Of a DNA stretch of 64,000 nt, positions 19,766-27,120 are shown piece by piece. Numbering within the stretch: position 1 is the first letter of the stretch; every line of letters begins with the position of its first letter. The position numbers and the translations under genes are program-made. Source of the DNA: Oceanobacillus sp. HTM 045 (GTDB taxonomy: Bacteria; Pseudomonadota; Alphaproteobacteria; Rhodobacterales; Rhodobacteraceae); contig WNWL01000001.1 in NCBI GenBank assembly GCA_009733745.1, positions 744,001-808,000 on the forward strand, in the 5' to 3' direction. The notes under the pieces were generated by a model that was not told the origin of the DNA, ran no database searches, and worked only from the letters and a program-made list of their open reading frames with translations.

Positions 19766-20404
19766 ATGATCACGGTCCTGGGACGGGCGACGTCCGTCAA
19801 CGTGCAGTTCGTGATGTGGGCCGTGGCCGAGCTCGGCCTCGAACACGAGCGGCTCGACTACGGCGGGGAGTACGGCGGCAACGACACGCCCGAGTTCCTC
19901 GCCATGAACCCGAACGGCCTGGTGCCGGTGCTGAGGGACGGCGAACTGGCGCTGTTCGAGAGCGCGGCGATCCTGCGCTATCTCGGCCGCGCCTACGGGA
20001 GCGACACGTTCTGGCCGCGCGACCCGGCCCGGCTCTCCGCGCTCGACCAGTGGGCGGAGTGGGGCAAGGTCACCTTCGCCGTCGGCATGTCGCCGCTCTT
20101 CTGGGGCCTCGTGCGCACCCCGCCGTCGCGGCGCGACCCGGAGGCGATCCGCCGCGCGGCGGCGAAGATCGCACCGCTCGCCCGCATCCTCGACGCGCGG
20201 ATCGGCGAGGGCCCGTGGATCGCCGGCGACCACTTCACCTTCGCCGACGTGGCGGTCGGGCACTATCTCTACCGCTACTACACGCTGCCCTTCGAGCGGA
20301 CGGCAACGCCGCAGCTCGACGCCTACTACGCCCGCCTGCAGGACCGGCCCGCCTACCGCGAGCACGCCATGGTGAGCTGGGAAGGACTGGTCGCGAAGGA
20401 TTAG
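19766..20404 (+). CDS. Glutathione S-transferase family protein
   Basis: This 212-residue protein has a thioredoxin-fold N-terminal domain (residues 1-80) with the GST glutathione-binding pattern NPNGLVPVLRDGELALFES, including the cis-Pro and the E-S pair, followed by AILRYLGRAYG. The all-helical C-terminal domain includes the conserved capping/folding element GPWIAGDHFTFADVAVGHYL. The electrophilic substrate is unknown. It starts 14 bases after the TRAP permease behind GGGGAGCGA, so it is probably the last gene of the TRAP unit. It is followed by a strong terminator at 20514-20544. Confidence 0.9.
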   Translation: MITVLGRATSVNVQFVMWAVAELGLEHERLDYGGEYGGNDTPEFLAMNPNGLVPVLRDGELALFESAAILRYLGRAYGSDTFWPRDPARLSALDQWAEWGKVTFAVGMSPLFWGLVRTPPSRRDPEAIRRAAAKIAPLARILDARIGEGPWIAGDHFTFADVAVGHYLYRYYTLPFERTATPQLDAYYARLQDRPAYREHAMVSWEGLVAKD

Positions 20405-20715
20405 TCTCTGCCGTCGTCCACCATGATCACTGGCAACTTCGGACTGTCGCTACCAGCCTCGGTGTGACTCAAGCGCGCGAGGATTGCCCAAGCCCGGGCG
20501 ACCAGCCCGGGCCACGCCCGGCCCTCCCCCGGGCCGGGCGTTTTGCAGCGCTGCAAATGGCTCTGAAGGTGGGAGGGGTTGCCGGGATAAACCAAGCACC
20601 CCCAGCGAAGCACCACGCCCGCGCAGCGCCGGACGTGTCCCTCCGCGCTCAGCTGAGACGTATTCAAGGATTCCGCGGCCGTTGAACAGTCAACCCGGAA
20701 AGAGCCGCCCGGCCG
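20405..20715. other. 311-bp gap between convergent genes
   Basis: I see no gene here. The stretch contains one strong terminator hairpin at 20514-20544 and otherwise featureless GC-rich sequence, with GC-rich short inverted repeats just before the terminator (GCCCGGGC and CCCGGG). Confidence 0.6.
20514..20544 (+). terminator. Rho-independent terminator after the TRAP-GST unit
   Basis: A perfect 11-bp GC-rich stem (20514-20524 with 20531-20541) encloses a 6-base loop and runs directly into TTTT. It lies 110 bases after the GST stop, and the next gene is convergent. The hairpin could also stall minus-strand transcription but has no T-run on that side. Confidence 0.8.
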
Positions 20716-21258
20716 CTACCCCGTCCCCCGCCGGGTCTGGGCCATTAGGCGTTCCCAGTACTTCCGGGTGCAGACATTCTGCGGGTGGGTCTCGCCCGGG
20801 TCCTGCGCGAGGCCCTGGCGGATCATCTCCGACGACACGGCGATGGCCATGAAGGCGGGCAGCTGGTCCGGCGTCACGCCCTTGCGCACCTCGTCCGGGC
20901 CGAAGATCGGCCGGTCGGCGAAGGGCGGGGCGAGCTGGTGCTTCTCGACATCGGTGAGGTTGCACTTGCCGCCCGCCGGGCGCAGTTCCACCGCCGGGTC
21001 GTTGTAGGGGTTGCCGTCGCGGTCGCGGTCCATGACGAAGGTGATCGCCACCACCCCGTTCGACCGCGGGTCGAGACCCATGTAGATCAGCGGCGCGTTG
21101 TCGGCCGGCGCCAGCGAGCCGCCGATCGGCGGCACCGGCAGGCCGGCCAGGTCGGTCGCGGGCAGGGGCGCCTCCGCCGAGGGCGGAGGGGGCAGTTCCT
21201 CCCGCTCCGGCGCGCCGCAGGCGGCCAGCAGGAGTAAGATGGCGAGGCCGCGCCTCAC
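20716..21258 (-). CDS. Hypothetical lipoprotein translationally coupled to ilvN
   Basis: This 180-residue protein of unknown family starts with a lipoprotein signal peptide (VRRGLAILLLLAACG) whose lipobox LAAC places the lipidated Cys at residue 14. The mature region is Pro-rich for about 35 residues and then forms a compact domain with DRDRDGNPYNDPAVELRP, possibly a calcium-like Asp loop, and two cysteines in GGKCN and NVCTRKYWERL that could pair. The GTG start overlaps the ilvN stop by GTGA, so it is translationally coupled to branched-chain amino-acid synthesis genes. No functional link is known. The longer open frame to 21924 runs antiparallel to ilvN codons and is not coding. Confidence 0.75.
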   Translation of the reverse strand: MRRGLAILLLLAACGAPEREELPPPPSAEAPLPATDLAGLPVPPIGGSLAPADNAPLIYMGLDPRSNGVVAITFVMDRDRDGNPYNDPAVELRPAGGKCNLTDVEKHQLAPPFADRPIFGPDEVRKGVTPDQLPAFMAIAVSSEMIRQGLAQDPGETHPQNVCTRKYWERLMAQTRRGTG

Positions 21259-21824
21259 ATCCCCTCCGCGCCGCGGGTGATCGCGGCGACGCCGGTGCGC
21301 GCCACCTCCACCAGCCCGAGCGGGCGCATCAGCTCGATGAAGGCGTCGATCTTCTCCGGGCTGCCGGTCAGCTCGAACACGAAGCTCGCCAGCGTCGAGT
21401 CGACCACGCGGGCGCGGAAGGCGTCCTTCAGGCGCAGCGCCTCGACCCGCTCGTTGCCCTGCGAGGCCACCTTCACCAGCGCCAGCTCGCGCTCGACATG
21501 GGCGCTCTCGACGGTCAGGTCGTGCACGTCGTGCACCGGCACCAGCCGGCCGAGCTGGGCCTTGATCTGCTCGATCACCATCGGCGTGCCGGTGGTCACC
21601 ACGGTGATGCGCGAGCGGTGCCCGAGATGGTCGGTCTCGGCGACCGTGAGGCTCTCGATGTTGTAGCCCCGGCCGGAGAACAGGCCGATGACGCGGGCAA
21701 GCACGCCCGGCTCGTTGTCCACCAGCACCGTGAGGCAGTGGCGCTCCTCCTTCTCCTCGACGGGAGCGCGGAGGTGGTAGGCGCTTTTCTTCGAGGCGCC
21801 TTTCTTCAGGGCGAGGGCGTTCAT
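21255..21824 (-). CDS. ilvN: Acetolactate synthase small (regulatory) subunit
   Basis: IlvN (IlvH-type) activates the catalytic subunit and confers valine feedback inhibition. The 189-residue protein has an N-terminal ACT domain beginning at about residue 28 (RHCLTVLVDNEPGVLARVIG, then LFSGRGYNIESLTVA), in which the DNEPGVLARV loop forms the effector site. A C-terminal ACT-like domain starts near SAHVERELALVKV and continues to the end. The short Lys/Ser-rich N-terminal extension (LKKGASKKSAYHLRAP) is common in alphaproteobacteria. It lies 127 bases downstream of ilvB, and its stop overlaps the start of a lipoprotein gene. Confidence 0.96.
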   Translation of the reverse strand: MNALALKKGASKKSAYHLRAPVEEKEERHCLTVLVDNEPGVLARVIGLFSGRGYNIESLTVAETDHLGHRSRITVVTTGTPMVIEQIKAQLGRLVPVHDVHDLTVESAHVERELALVKVASQGNERVEALRLKDAFRARVVDSTLASFVFELTGSPEKIDAFIELMRPLGLVEVARTGVAAITRGAEGM

Positions 21825-21951
21825 CGTGTCCCGGATCCTGTTCTGGTGTTCGGATTAGCAGCAGAAACGGCGGCCGGATGCAACCGCTCCGCAGCGTCGT
21901 GTTTCCAATGGCGGGGCCGGGCACGCGGCCCGGCCCCGAAGCCTGCCGGCA

Positions 21952-23700
21952 TCACACCAGCACCGCGCCCCCGGCGTCGATGGCGCCCTCGGTGGAGGCC
22001 TCGCCGAGCAGCATCTCGTTATGCGCCTTGCCCGACGGGATCATCGGGAAGCAGTTCTCGTGCTTCTCGACCAGGCAGTCGAAGATCACCGGCCCGTCAT
22101 AGGCCAGCATCTCCCTGATCGCCTCGTCCAGGTCCGCCGGGTCGTTGCAGTGGATGCCCTTGCAGCCGAACGCCTCGGCCAGCTTGACGAAGTCGGGCAG
22201 GGCCTCGGAGTAGGAATGCGAGTAGCGTTCCCCGTGCAGCAGCTCCTGCCACTGCCGGACCATGCCCAGCCGCTCGTTGTTGAGGATGAACTGCTTGACC
22301 GGCAGGCGGTACTGCACCGCGGTGCACATCTCCTGCATGACCATCAGCCACGACGCCTCGCCGGCGACGTTGACCACCAGGCTCTCCGGGTGCGCGATCT
22401 GCACCCCGATCGAGGCCGGCAGGCCGTAGCCCATCGTGCCCAGCCCGCCCGAGGTCATCCAGCGGTTCGGCTCGTCGAAGCCCATGAACTGCGCCGCCCA
22501 CATCTGGTGCTGGCCGACCTCGGTGGTGACGTAGCGGTCCATCCCGCGGGTCAGCGCCTCCAGCCGCTCGATGGCGTGCTGCGGCTTGATCGTCTTCTGC
22601 GACGGCTGGTAGCGCAGGCAGTCCACCGCCTTCCAGGCCGCGATCTGGCTCCACCAGGCCGACTGGTCGCCGGTCTTCGAGCCGCGCGCGCGCCAGCGCT
22701 CCAGCAGCACCTCCAGCACCCGCCCGACATCGCCGACGATGGGGATGTCGACATGGATGTTCTTGTTGATGGAGGACGGGTCGATGTCGATATGCACCTT
22801 GCGGCTCATCGGCGAGAACGCATCCGTCCGCCCGGTGATCCGGTCGTCGAACCGTGCGCCGATGCAGACCATCAGGTCGCAGTCGTGCATCGCCATGTTG
22901 GCCTCGTAGGTGCCGTGCATCCCCAGCATCCCGAGCCAGTTCGCGCCTGAGGCGGGGTAGGCGCCCAGCCCCATCAGCGTCGAGGTAACCGGCGCGCCGG
23001 TCTCGGCCACCAGCTCGCGCAGCAGGCGGCTGGCCTGCGGGCCCGAGTTGATCACCCCGCCGCCGGTATAGAGGATCGGCCGCTCGGCCTCCTCCAGCAG
23101 GTCGACGACCGCCTCGATCGCGTCGGCGTCGCCCTCGGTCCGCGGCTGGTAGGTCTCGGTCCGCGCGTCCTTGGGCTCGGTATAGGTGCCCCTGGCGAAC
23201 TGCACGTCCTTCGGGATGTCGATCAGCACCGGCCCCGGCCGCCCGTGGGTGGCGACGTGGAACGCCTTGTGTATCGTGTCGGCCAGTCGGTCGGTGTCCT
23301 TCACCAGCCAGTTGTGCTTGGTGCAGGGCCGGGTGATGCCGACCGTGTCCGCCTCCTGGAAGGCATCGTTGCCGATCATGAAGGTCGGGACCTGCCCGGT
23401 CAGCACCACCATCGGGATGCTGTCCATCAGCGCGTCCGTCATGCCGGTGACCGCGTTGGTCGCGCCCGGGCCGGAGGTGACCAGCACGACGCCCGGCTTG
23501 CCGGTCGAGCGCGCGTAGCCCTCCGCCATGTGGGTCGCGCCCTGTTCGTGGCGGACCAGGATATGGCGAATGTCGTTCTGCTTGAAGATCTCGTCATAGA
23601 TCGGAAGCACGGCGCCACCGGGATATCCAAAGACTACGTCCACGCCCTGGTCCTTCAGGGCACGGACAACGATCTCTGCTCCGGTCATCTGCTTTGCCAT
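21952..23700 (-). CDS. ilvB: Acetolactate synthase large (catalytic) subunit
   Basis: This TPP-, FAD- and Mg-dependent enzyme makes 2-acetolactate and 2-aceto-2-hydroxybutyrate. The 582-residue protein has the N-terminal TPP-binding segment VVFGYPGGAVLPIYDE, with the catalytic Glu in LVRHEQGATHMAEGYARSTG cut by the usual turn. The central FAD domain includes GANWLGMLGMHGTYEANMAM. The C-terminal TPP pyrophosphate domain has a GEASWLMVMQE to FILNNERLGMVRQWQ region, a variant of the GDGSF-type motif with EAS in place of DGS. Transcription is probably controlled by the leader peptide and terminator at 23756-23851. Confidence 0.96.
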   Translation of the reverse strand: MAKQMTGAEIVVRALKDQGVDVVFGYPGGAVLPIYDEIFKQNDIRHILVRHEQGATHMAEGYARSTGKPGVVLVTSGPGATNAVTGMTDALMDSIPMVVLTGQVPTFMIGNDAFQEADTVGITRPCTKHNWLVKDTDRLADTIHKAFHVATHGRPGPVLIDIPKDVQFARGTYTEPKDARTETYQPRTEGDADAIEAVVDLLEEAERPILYTGGGVINSGPQASRLLRELVAETGAPVTSTLMGLGAYPASGANWLGMLGMHGTYEANMAMHDCDLMVCIGARFDDRITGRTDAFSPMSRKVHIDIDPSSINKNIHVDIPIVGDVGRVLEVLLERWRARGSKTGDQSAWWSQIAAWKAVDCLRYQPSQKTIKPQHAIERLEALTRGMDRYVTTEVGQHQMWAAQFMGFDEPNRWMTSGGLGTMGYGLPASIGVQIAHPESLVVNVAGEASWLMVMQEMCTAVQYRLPVKQFILNNERLGMVRQWQELLHGERYSHSYSEALPDFVKLAEAFGCKGIHCNDPADLDEAIREMLAYDGPVIFDCLVEKHENCFPMIPSGKAHNEMLLGEASTEGAIDAGGAVLV

Positions 23701-23755
23701 CGGTCTGCTCCGTCTATGGCGTCTTCATGTGCGGCCCGTCAGGGGCCCAGAAACG

Positions 23756-23777
23756 AAAAAGGCCCCATCCGGGGCCC
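23756..23777 (-). terminator. Attenuator terminator of the ilvB leader
   Basis: On the minus strand a GGCCCC-GGAT-GGGGCC hairpin is followed immediately by TTTTTCG. It lies between the leader peptide stop and the ilvB start, about 55 bases before ilvB, exactly where a transcription attenuator is expected. Upstream elements (CGGCCTGAGGCCG and CGAGTACTCG) could form the competing hairpins; GTACTT within the leader codons can pair with GAGTAC downstream. Confidence 0.8.
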
Positions 23778-23803
23778 AACGCGCGAGTACTCGGTAAACG
23801 GCC

Positions 23804-23851
23804 TCAGGCCGCCCGATCCCCGCGCCAGCAAAGTACGAGAATGCCGTTCAT
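23804..23851 (-). CDS. ilvB operon leader peptide
   Basis: This 15-codon open reading frame encodes MNGILVLCWRGDRAA. It contains consecutive Ile-Leu-Val-Leu codons (ATT CTC GTA CTT), the amino acids made by the downstream pathway. It is preceded by a good ribosome-binding site (AAGAGGAG) nine bases before the ATG and ends at a TGA inside the CGGCCTGAGGCCG inverted repeat. It is followed by a terminator at 23756-23777 and then ilvB. This is the classic layout of ribosome-mediated attenuation, in which stalling at branched-chain codons prevents the terminator from forming. The peptide itself is not expected to have a function after synthesis. Confidence 0.85.
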   Translation of the reverse strand: MNGILVLCWRGDRAA

Positions 23852-24182
23852 GGCTTTCCACTCCTCTTGCGAGGCGGAGAGTTACCGACCGGAATCGGAC
23901 AGGTCAACGGATTTCTGCGCCGCACCGCGAAAGAAACTGTCGCAGGGGTAGGGCAGGGCGCAATCTTCTTGGGGCGCTTCCCGGGGCGTGCGCACTCGCT
24001 GACGGTGTTTGCCGCCTTCTCCAAAAGAGCACCGGTCCGGGGTCGAGACCCCCCGCGCATGTCGCCTCCACCGTCCAGGCGCAACGCAAGGCCGCGAATA
24101 CCGCTGTATGAGCCCCGGCTCATGCGCTAGCATCGTACCGGGTGGCGGCGTCTGGACCTGTCTCGGGAGGAGAGCAGTGAGC
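23852..24182. other. Divergent intergenic region between the ilvB leader and the Gly/His-rich gene
   Basis: This 331-bp region separates two divergent transcripts. It holds the predicted ilvB promoter at 23879-23907 and the ribosome-binding site of the leader peptide on the minus strand. On the plus strand a GGAGGAGAG site at 24166-24174 serves the Gly/His-rich protein. I see no coding sequence in it. Confidence 0.55.
23879..23907 (-). promoter_or_regulatory. Putative ilvB promoter
   Basis: On the minus strand TTGACC (23907-23902) and TAACTC (23884-23879) are separated by 17 bases. Transcription would start about 20 bases before the leader peptide ATG, which fits an attenuator transcript. 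The -35 element is good and the -10 element is weak. Confidence 0.42.
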
Positions 24183-24821
24183 ATGACCCGCATGAAGACT
24201 TCCATCGCGACGACCCTTGTCATTGCCGGCGCGCTGACGCTCGGCCAGTTGCCGCTCGCCGGCGCCGGTCTCGACCTCGGCACGGCCTTCGCCGGGAACG
24301 GCAATGGCAATGGCGGCGGCAACGGGAATGGCGGCGGCCACGGCGGCGGCCATGGGCAGGGCGCGAGCAATGCCGGCGGCAACGGTGGCGGCCACGGCCA
24401 CGGAGGCGAGGCGCCCGGCAACAGCGGCGGCAAGGGCCACGGCGGAGGCGGCTACGGAGGCGGCCACGGTGGCGGCGGATACGGCGGCGGCCACGCCGCG
24501 GGCGGTCACGGCAACGCCTACGGCCACGACCCCGACCATCGCGGCCACGGCGCCGTCGCGTCCGAACTCGGCGCCTTCAACGCCGCGCACGCCGCGCCGC
24601 GCGCCCGCGACCGGGCGGCGCCGCATTCCGCGGTCGGCGCTGTGGCCGAGTACGAGGCGGCGATGCAGGCCGAGCTCGATCTCGGCGCCTCGCTCGCCGA
24701 CGCCCACGAGGCGGTCGCGGCCGACCTCGAAGGCGTGGTCGACGGCCTCGCCGACCTGAGCGAAGGCGCGGTCGAAGCCCTCGGCGGCCTGCTCGGCCTC
24801 GAGGAAGGCGTCGAGGAATAA
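24183..24821 (+). CDS. Gly/His/Asn-rich low-complexity secreted protein
   Basis: This is a 212-residue exported protein of unknown function. After a signal peptide (KTSIATTLVIAGALTLGQLP, cleaved near GAGLDLGTAFA) comes a low-complexity stretch of about 80 residues made of Gly, His and Asn (GNGNGGG, GGGHGGGHGQG, YGGGHGGGGYGGGH). A C-terminal acidic helical region follows (AEYEAAMQAELDLGASLADA and AVAADLEGVVDGLADL). The His-rich part could bind metal; that is an inference from composition. The gene is preceded by GGAGGAGAG. A GTG at 24177, six bases after that site, is an equally possible start. It ends six bases before the convergent miaA stop. Confidence 0.7.
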   Translation: MTRMKTSIATTLVIAGALTLGQLPLAGAGLDLGTAFAGNGNGNGGGNGNGGGHGGGHGQGASNAGGNGGGHGHGGEAPGNSGGKGHGGGGYGGGHGGGGYGGGHAAGGHGNAYGHDPDHRGHGAVASELGAFNAAHAAPRARDRAAPHSAVGAVAEYEAAMQAELDLGASLADAHEAVAADLEGVVDGLADLSEGAVEALGGLLGLEEGVEE

Positions 24822-24827
24822 GCGCAG

Positions 24828-25751
24828 TCAGGGGCCGGGCTCCCGGAGGCAGGCCAGCGCCGCCTCCAGGTCCGGCCCCGCCAGCACCTGCCAGTCCGCC
24901 ATCTGCTGGCGCGCCCAGGTGAGCTGGCGCTTGGCATAGCGCCGCGTGGCGAGCTTCGCCTTCGCGACCGCCTCGTCCAGCGGGATCTCTCCCGCGAGAT
25001 GGGCCATGAACTCCGGCGCGCCGACCGCCTTCATCGCCGGGCTCTCCGGGTCGAGGCCCATCGCGCGCACCGCGGCGACCTCCTCCAGCACGCCCCCGGC
25101 GACCATCGCGTCGAGCCGCGCCTCGCACGCGGCGTAGAGCGCCTCCCGCTCCGGCTCGATCCTGAGTGTCGCGACCTCCGCCAGCGGCAGGAGGGGCGGC
25201 GGCGTCTCCCGCTTCCACGCCGCCAGCCCGCGCCCGGTCGCCTCCAGTACCTCCCAGGCGCGCAGCACGCGGACCGGGTTGGCCGGGTCGAGCGCCGCGA
25301 AGGTCTCCGGATCGCGCCGCGACAGCTCGGCGGCGAATTCCGCCAGCCCCGCCGCCTCCAGCCGCGCCTCGCCGGCCTTGCGCACCGCCTGCGGGATCGG
25401 CGGGATCTCCGCCAGCCCCTGCGTCAGCGCCTTGAAATAGAGCCCGGTGCCCCCGGCGATGATGGGGCGCAGCCCGCGCGCCCGGCAGTCCTCCAGCACC
25501 TGCGCGAGATCGGCCAGCCAGCGGCCGACCGAGTAGTCCGCGTCCATCGCCACATGGCCGAACAGCCGGTGCTCCGCCCGCGCCATCTCCGCCTCCGACG
25601 GCCGGGCGGAGAGGATGCGCCAGCCGGCATAGACCTGCTGGCTGTCGGCGTTGATCACCATGCCGCCGAGCCGCTCCGCCAGCGCCACGGCGAGGCCGGA
25701 CTTGCCGCTCGCCGTCGGCCCGGCGATCAGCACCGGCCGCCCGCCGCTCAC
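24828..25751 (-). CDS. miaA: tRNA dimethylallyltransferase
   Basis: MiaA transfers a dimethylallyl group to A37 of tRNAs reading UNN codons. The 307-residue length is usual. The P-loop is LIAGPTASGKSGLA (about residues 8-21), followed by MVINADSQQVYAGWRILSAR, HRLFGHVAMDADYSVGRW and IIAGGTGLYFKALTQG, all family signatures, and by the C-terminal ATRRYAKRQLTWARQQ. The start is a GTG that overlaps the stop of the upstream GT87-like gene (GTGA). Translation is therefore probably coupled to a membrane glycosyltransferase, an unusual partner for miaA. In enterobacteria miaA is linked to hfq, but here hfq is 27 kb away. Confidence 0.95.
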   Translation of the reverse strand: MSGGRPVLIAGPTASGKSGLAVALAERLGGMVINADSQQVYAGWRILSARPSEAEMARAEHRLFGHVAMDADYSVGRWLADLAQVLEDCRARGLRPIIAGGTGLYFKALTQGLAEIPPIPQAVRKAGEARLEAAGLAEFAAELSRRDPETFAALDPANPVRVLRAWEVLEATGRGLAAWKRETPPPLLPLAEVATLRIEPEREALYAACEARLDAMVAGGVLEEVAAVRAMGLDPESPAMKAVGAPEFMAHLAGEIPLDEAVAKAKLATRRYAKRQLTWARQQMADWQVLAGPDLEAALACLREPGP

Positions 25752-27022
25752 CGCCGCGCCCTCCAGACGCAGACGGCCAGCCCAAGCGTCTGCAGCGGCG
25801 CGGCGTAGACCGCGGGCGGCACCAGCTCCAGCAGCGCGATCCCCGGCAGCGGCCCGAGCCAGAGCAGCACCAGCAGCACCCGCTCCCAGGGCCGCGCGCC
25901 GAACCCGTCGCGCACCAGGAACATCAGCCCGGCGAGGCTGACGATCATCTCGTAGTGATAGGCGTAGGGCGTCGCCAGCGGCGTCGCGATCAGGAGCGCC
26001 GCGGCCCGCAGGTCCCAGAGCGGCGCGCCGTCCGCCCTGCGGCGGGTCCAGACCCAGGCGATCGCCCCCGCCGCCGCCAGTGAGAACGCCACCTGAACCG
26101 CCATCACCGGCCCCGGCTCCACGCCGCCGAGCCGCAGCACCGCCGCCCAGGTCATCATCCGCCCGAAGCGGACGAGGCCGCGGTCCATCAGCTCGGAGAC
26201 GTTGGCGAGCCAGAGCAGGAACTGCTCGAAATGGTCGAGCCCCAGCACCGCCCATCCCGCGCCGTTGACGACCATGGTGCCGATCACCGCCCAGAGTACC
26301 GCGCGCCAGTGCCCGCCCGCCGCCAGCGAGAAGGGAACCAGCAGCCCGAGCTGCGGCTTCAGCGTCAGGAGCGCGATCAGCAGCCCCGCCGCCACCTCGC
26401 GCCTCGCCCGCAGCGCCAGCACCGCGGCCACCAGCCCTGCCGCCCAGAGCACCGAGTTGATCCCGAGCATGCAGGCGATGAACACCGCCGGTCCCAGCGC
26501 GACCCAGCCGAACCCGCCCGGGATCACCCGCGCCGGGCCCCGCACCGCCAGCGCGAACGCGCTCCACGAGACCAGCACGAAGACGATGTAGCCGACCGAG
26601 AAGGGCAGCAGCCCGAAGGGCGCGATCATCAGGTGGAAGGCCGCGCCGTAATGCCAGAGCAGGTCGCCCGGCGGCGCGTCGGAGGCCAGCGACTGCGCCG
26701 CGCGCAGCACGTCCGGGTCGAAGGCCGAGACCGCCTCGCCCGCGAGCAGCAGCTTCGCCGCCGCCCAGAAGGAGACGAATTCCAGCCGGATCGCCGCGCC
26801 GTCGAACCCCTCGGCGTTGACCTGCACCACGATCGAGACCGCGTGCGCGACCCAGGCCAGCGCCAGCACCGCGCCCGCCGCCAGCCCGTAGCGCGCCACC
26901 CGGTCGCGCCACGGCCCCAGCGCCGCCGCGACCCGCGCAGCGGCAGGGTCCCTGGCCGGGTCCGCGGCAGGATCGCCCGCGGGGTCGCCCGCTCTACCGT
27001 CTGCCGGATCTCCCGCCGCCAT
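25748..27022 (-). CDS. GT87-like (DUF2029) membrane glycosyltransferase
   Basis: This 424-residue inner-membrane protein has about ten hydrophobic segments and resembles the GT87/DUF2029 polyprenol-phosphate mannosyltransferase family. The first periplasmic loop carries the acidic positions EGFDGAAIRLEF and FVSFWAAAKLLLAGEAVSAFD. Later FHLMIAPFGLLPFSVGYIV, LTLKPQLGLLVPFSLAAGG and ATPLATPYAYHYEMIV match the family pattern and recur in its neighbour. The N-terminus has a short cytoplasmic repeat of DPA units (GDPAGDPAADPARDPAA). It lies 98 bases downstream of the second GT87-like gene and is coupled to miaA by an overlapping GTGA. Donor and acceptor are unknown. Confidence 0.82.
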   Translation of the reverse strand: MAAGDPADGRAGDPAGDPAADPARDPAAARVAAALGPWRDRVARYGLAAGAVLALAWVAHAVSIVVQVNAEGFDGAAIRLEFVSFWAAAKLLLAGEAVSAFDPDVLRAAQSLASDAPPGDLLWHYGAAFHLMIAPFGLLPFSVGYIVFVLVSWSAFALAVRGPARVIPGGFGWVALGPAVFIACMLGINSVLWAAGLVAAVLALRARREVAAGLLIALLTLKPQLGLLVPFSLAAGGHWRAVLWAVIGTMVVNGAGWAVLGLDHFEQFLLWLANVSELMDRGLVRFGRMMTWAAVLRLGGVEPGPVMAVQVAFSLAAAGAIAWVWTRRRADGAPLWDLRAAALLIATPLATPYAYHYEMIVSLAGLMFLVRDGFGARPWERVLLVLLWLGPLPGIALLELVPPAVYAAPLQTLGLAVCVWRARR

Positions 27023-27120
27023 CGCCTCCGCCCGTCCCGCTGCCCGTCAAGCCGCCCGTCACGCCACCTCCGGGGCACTCATGCAGGGCAGGGCGCGCTT
27101 GTCCAGTGCCGGCCGCGCCC

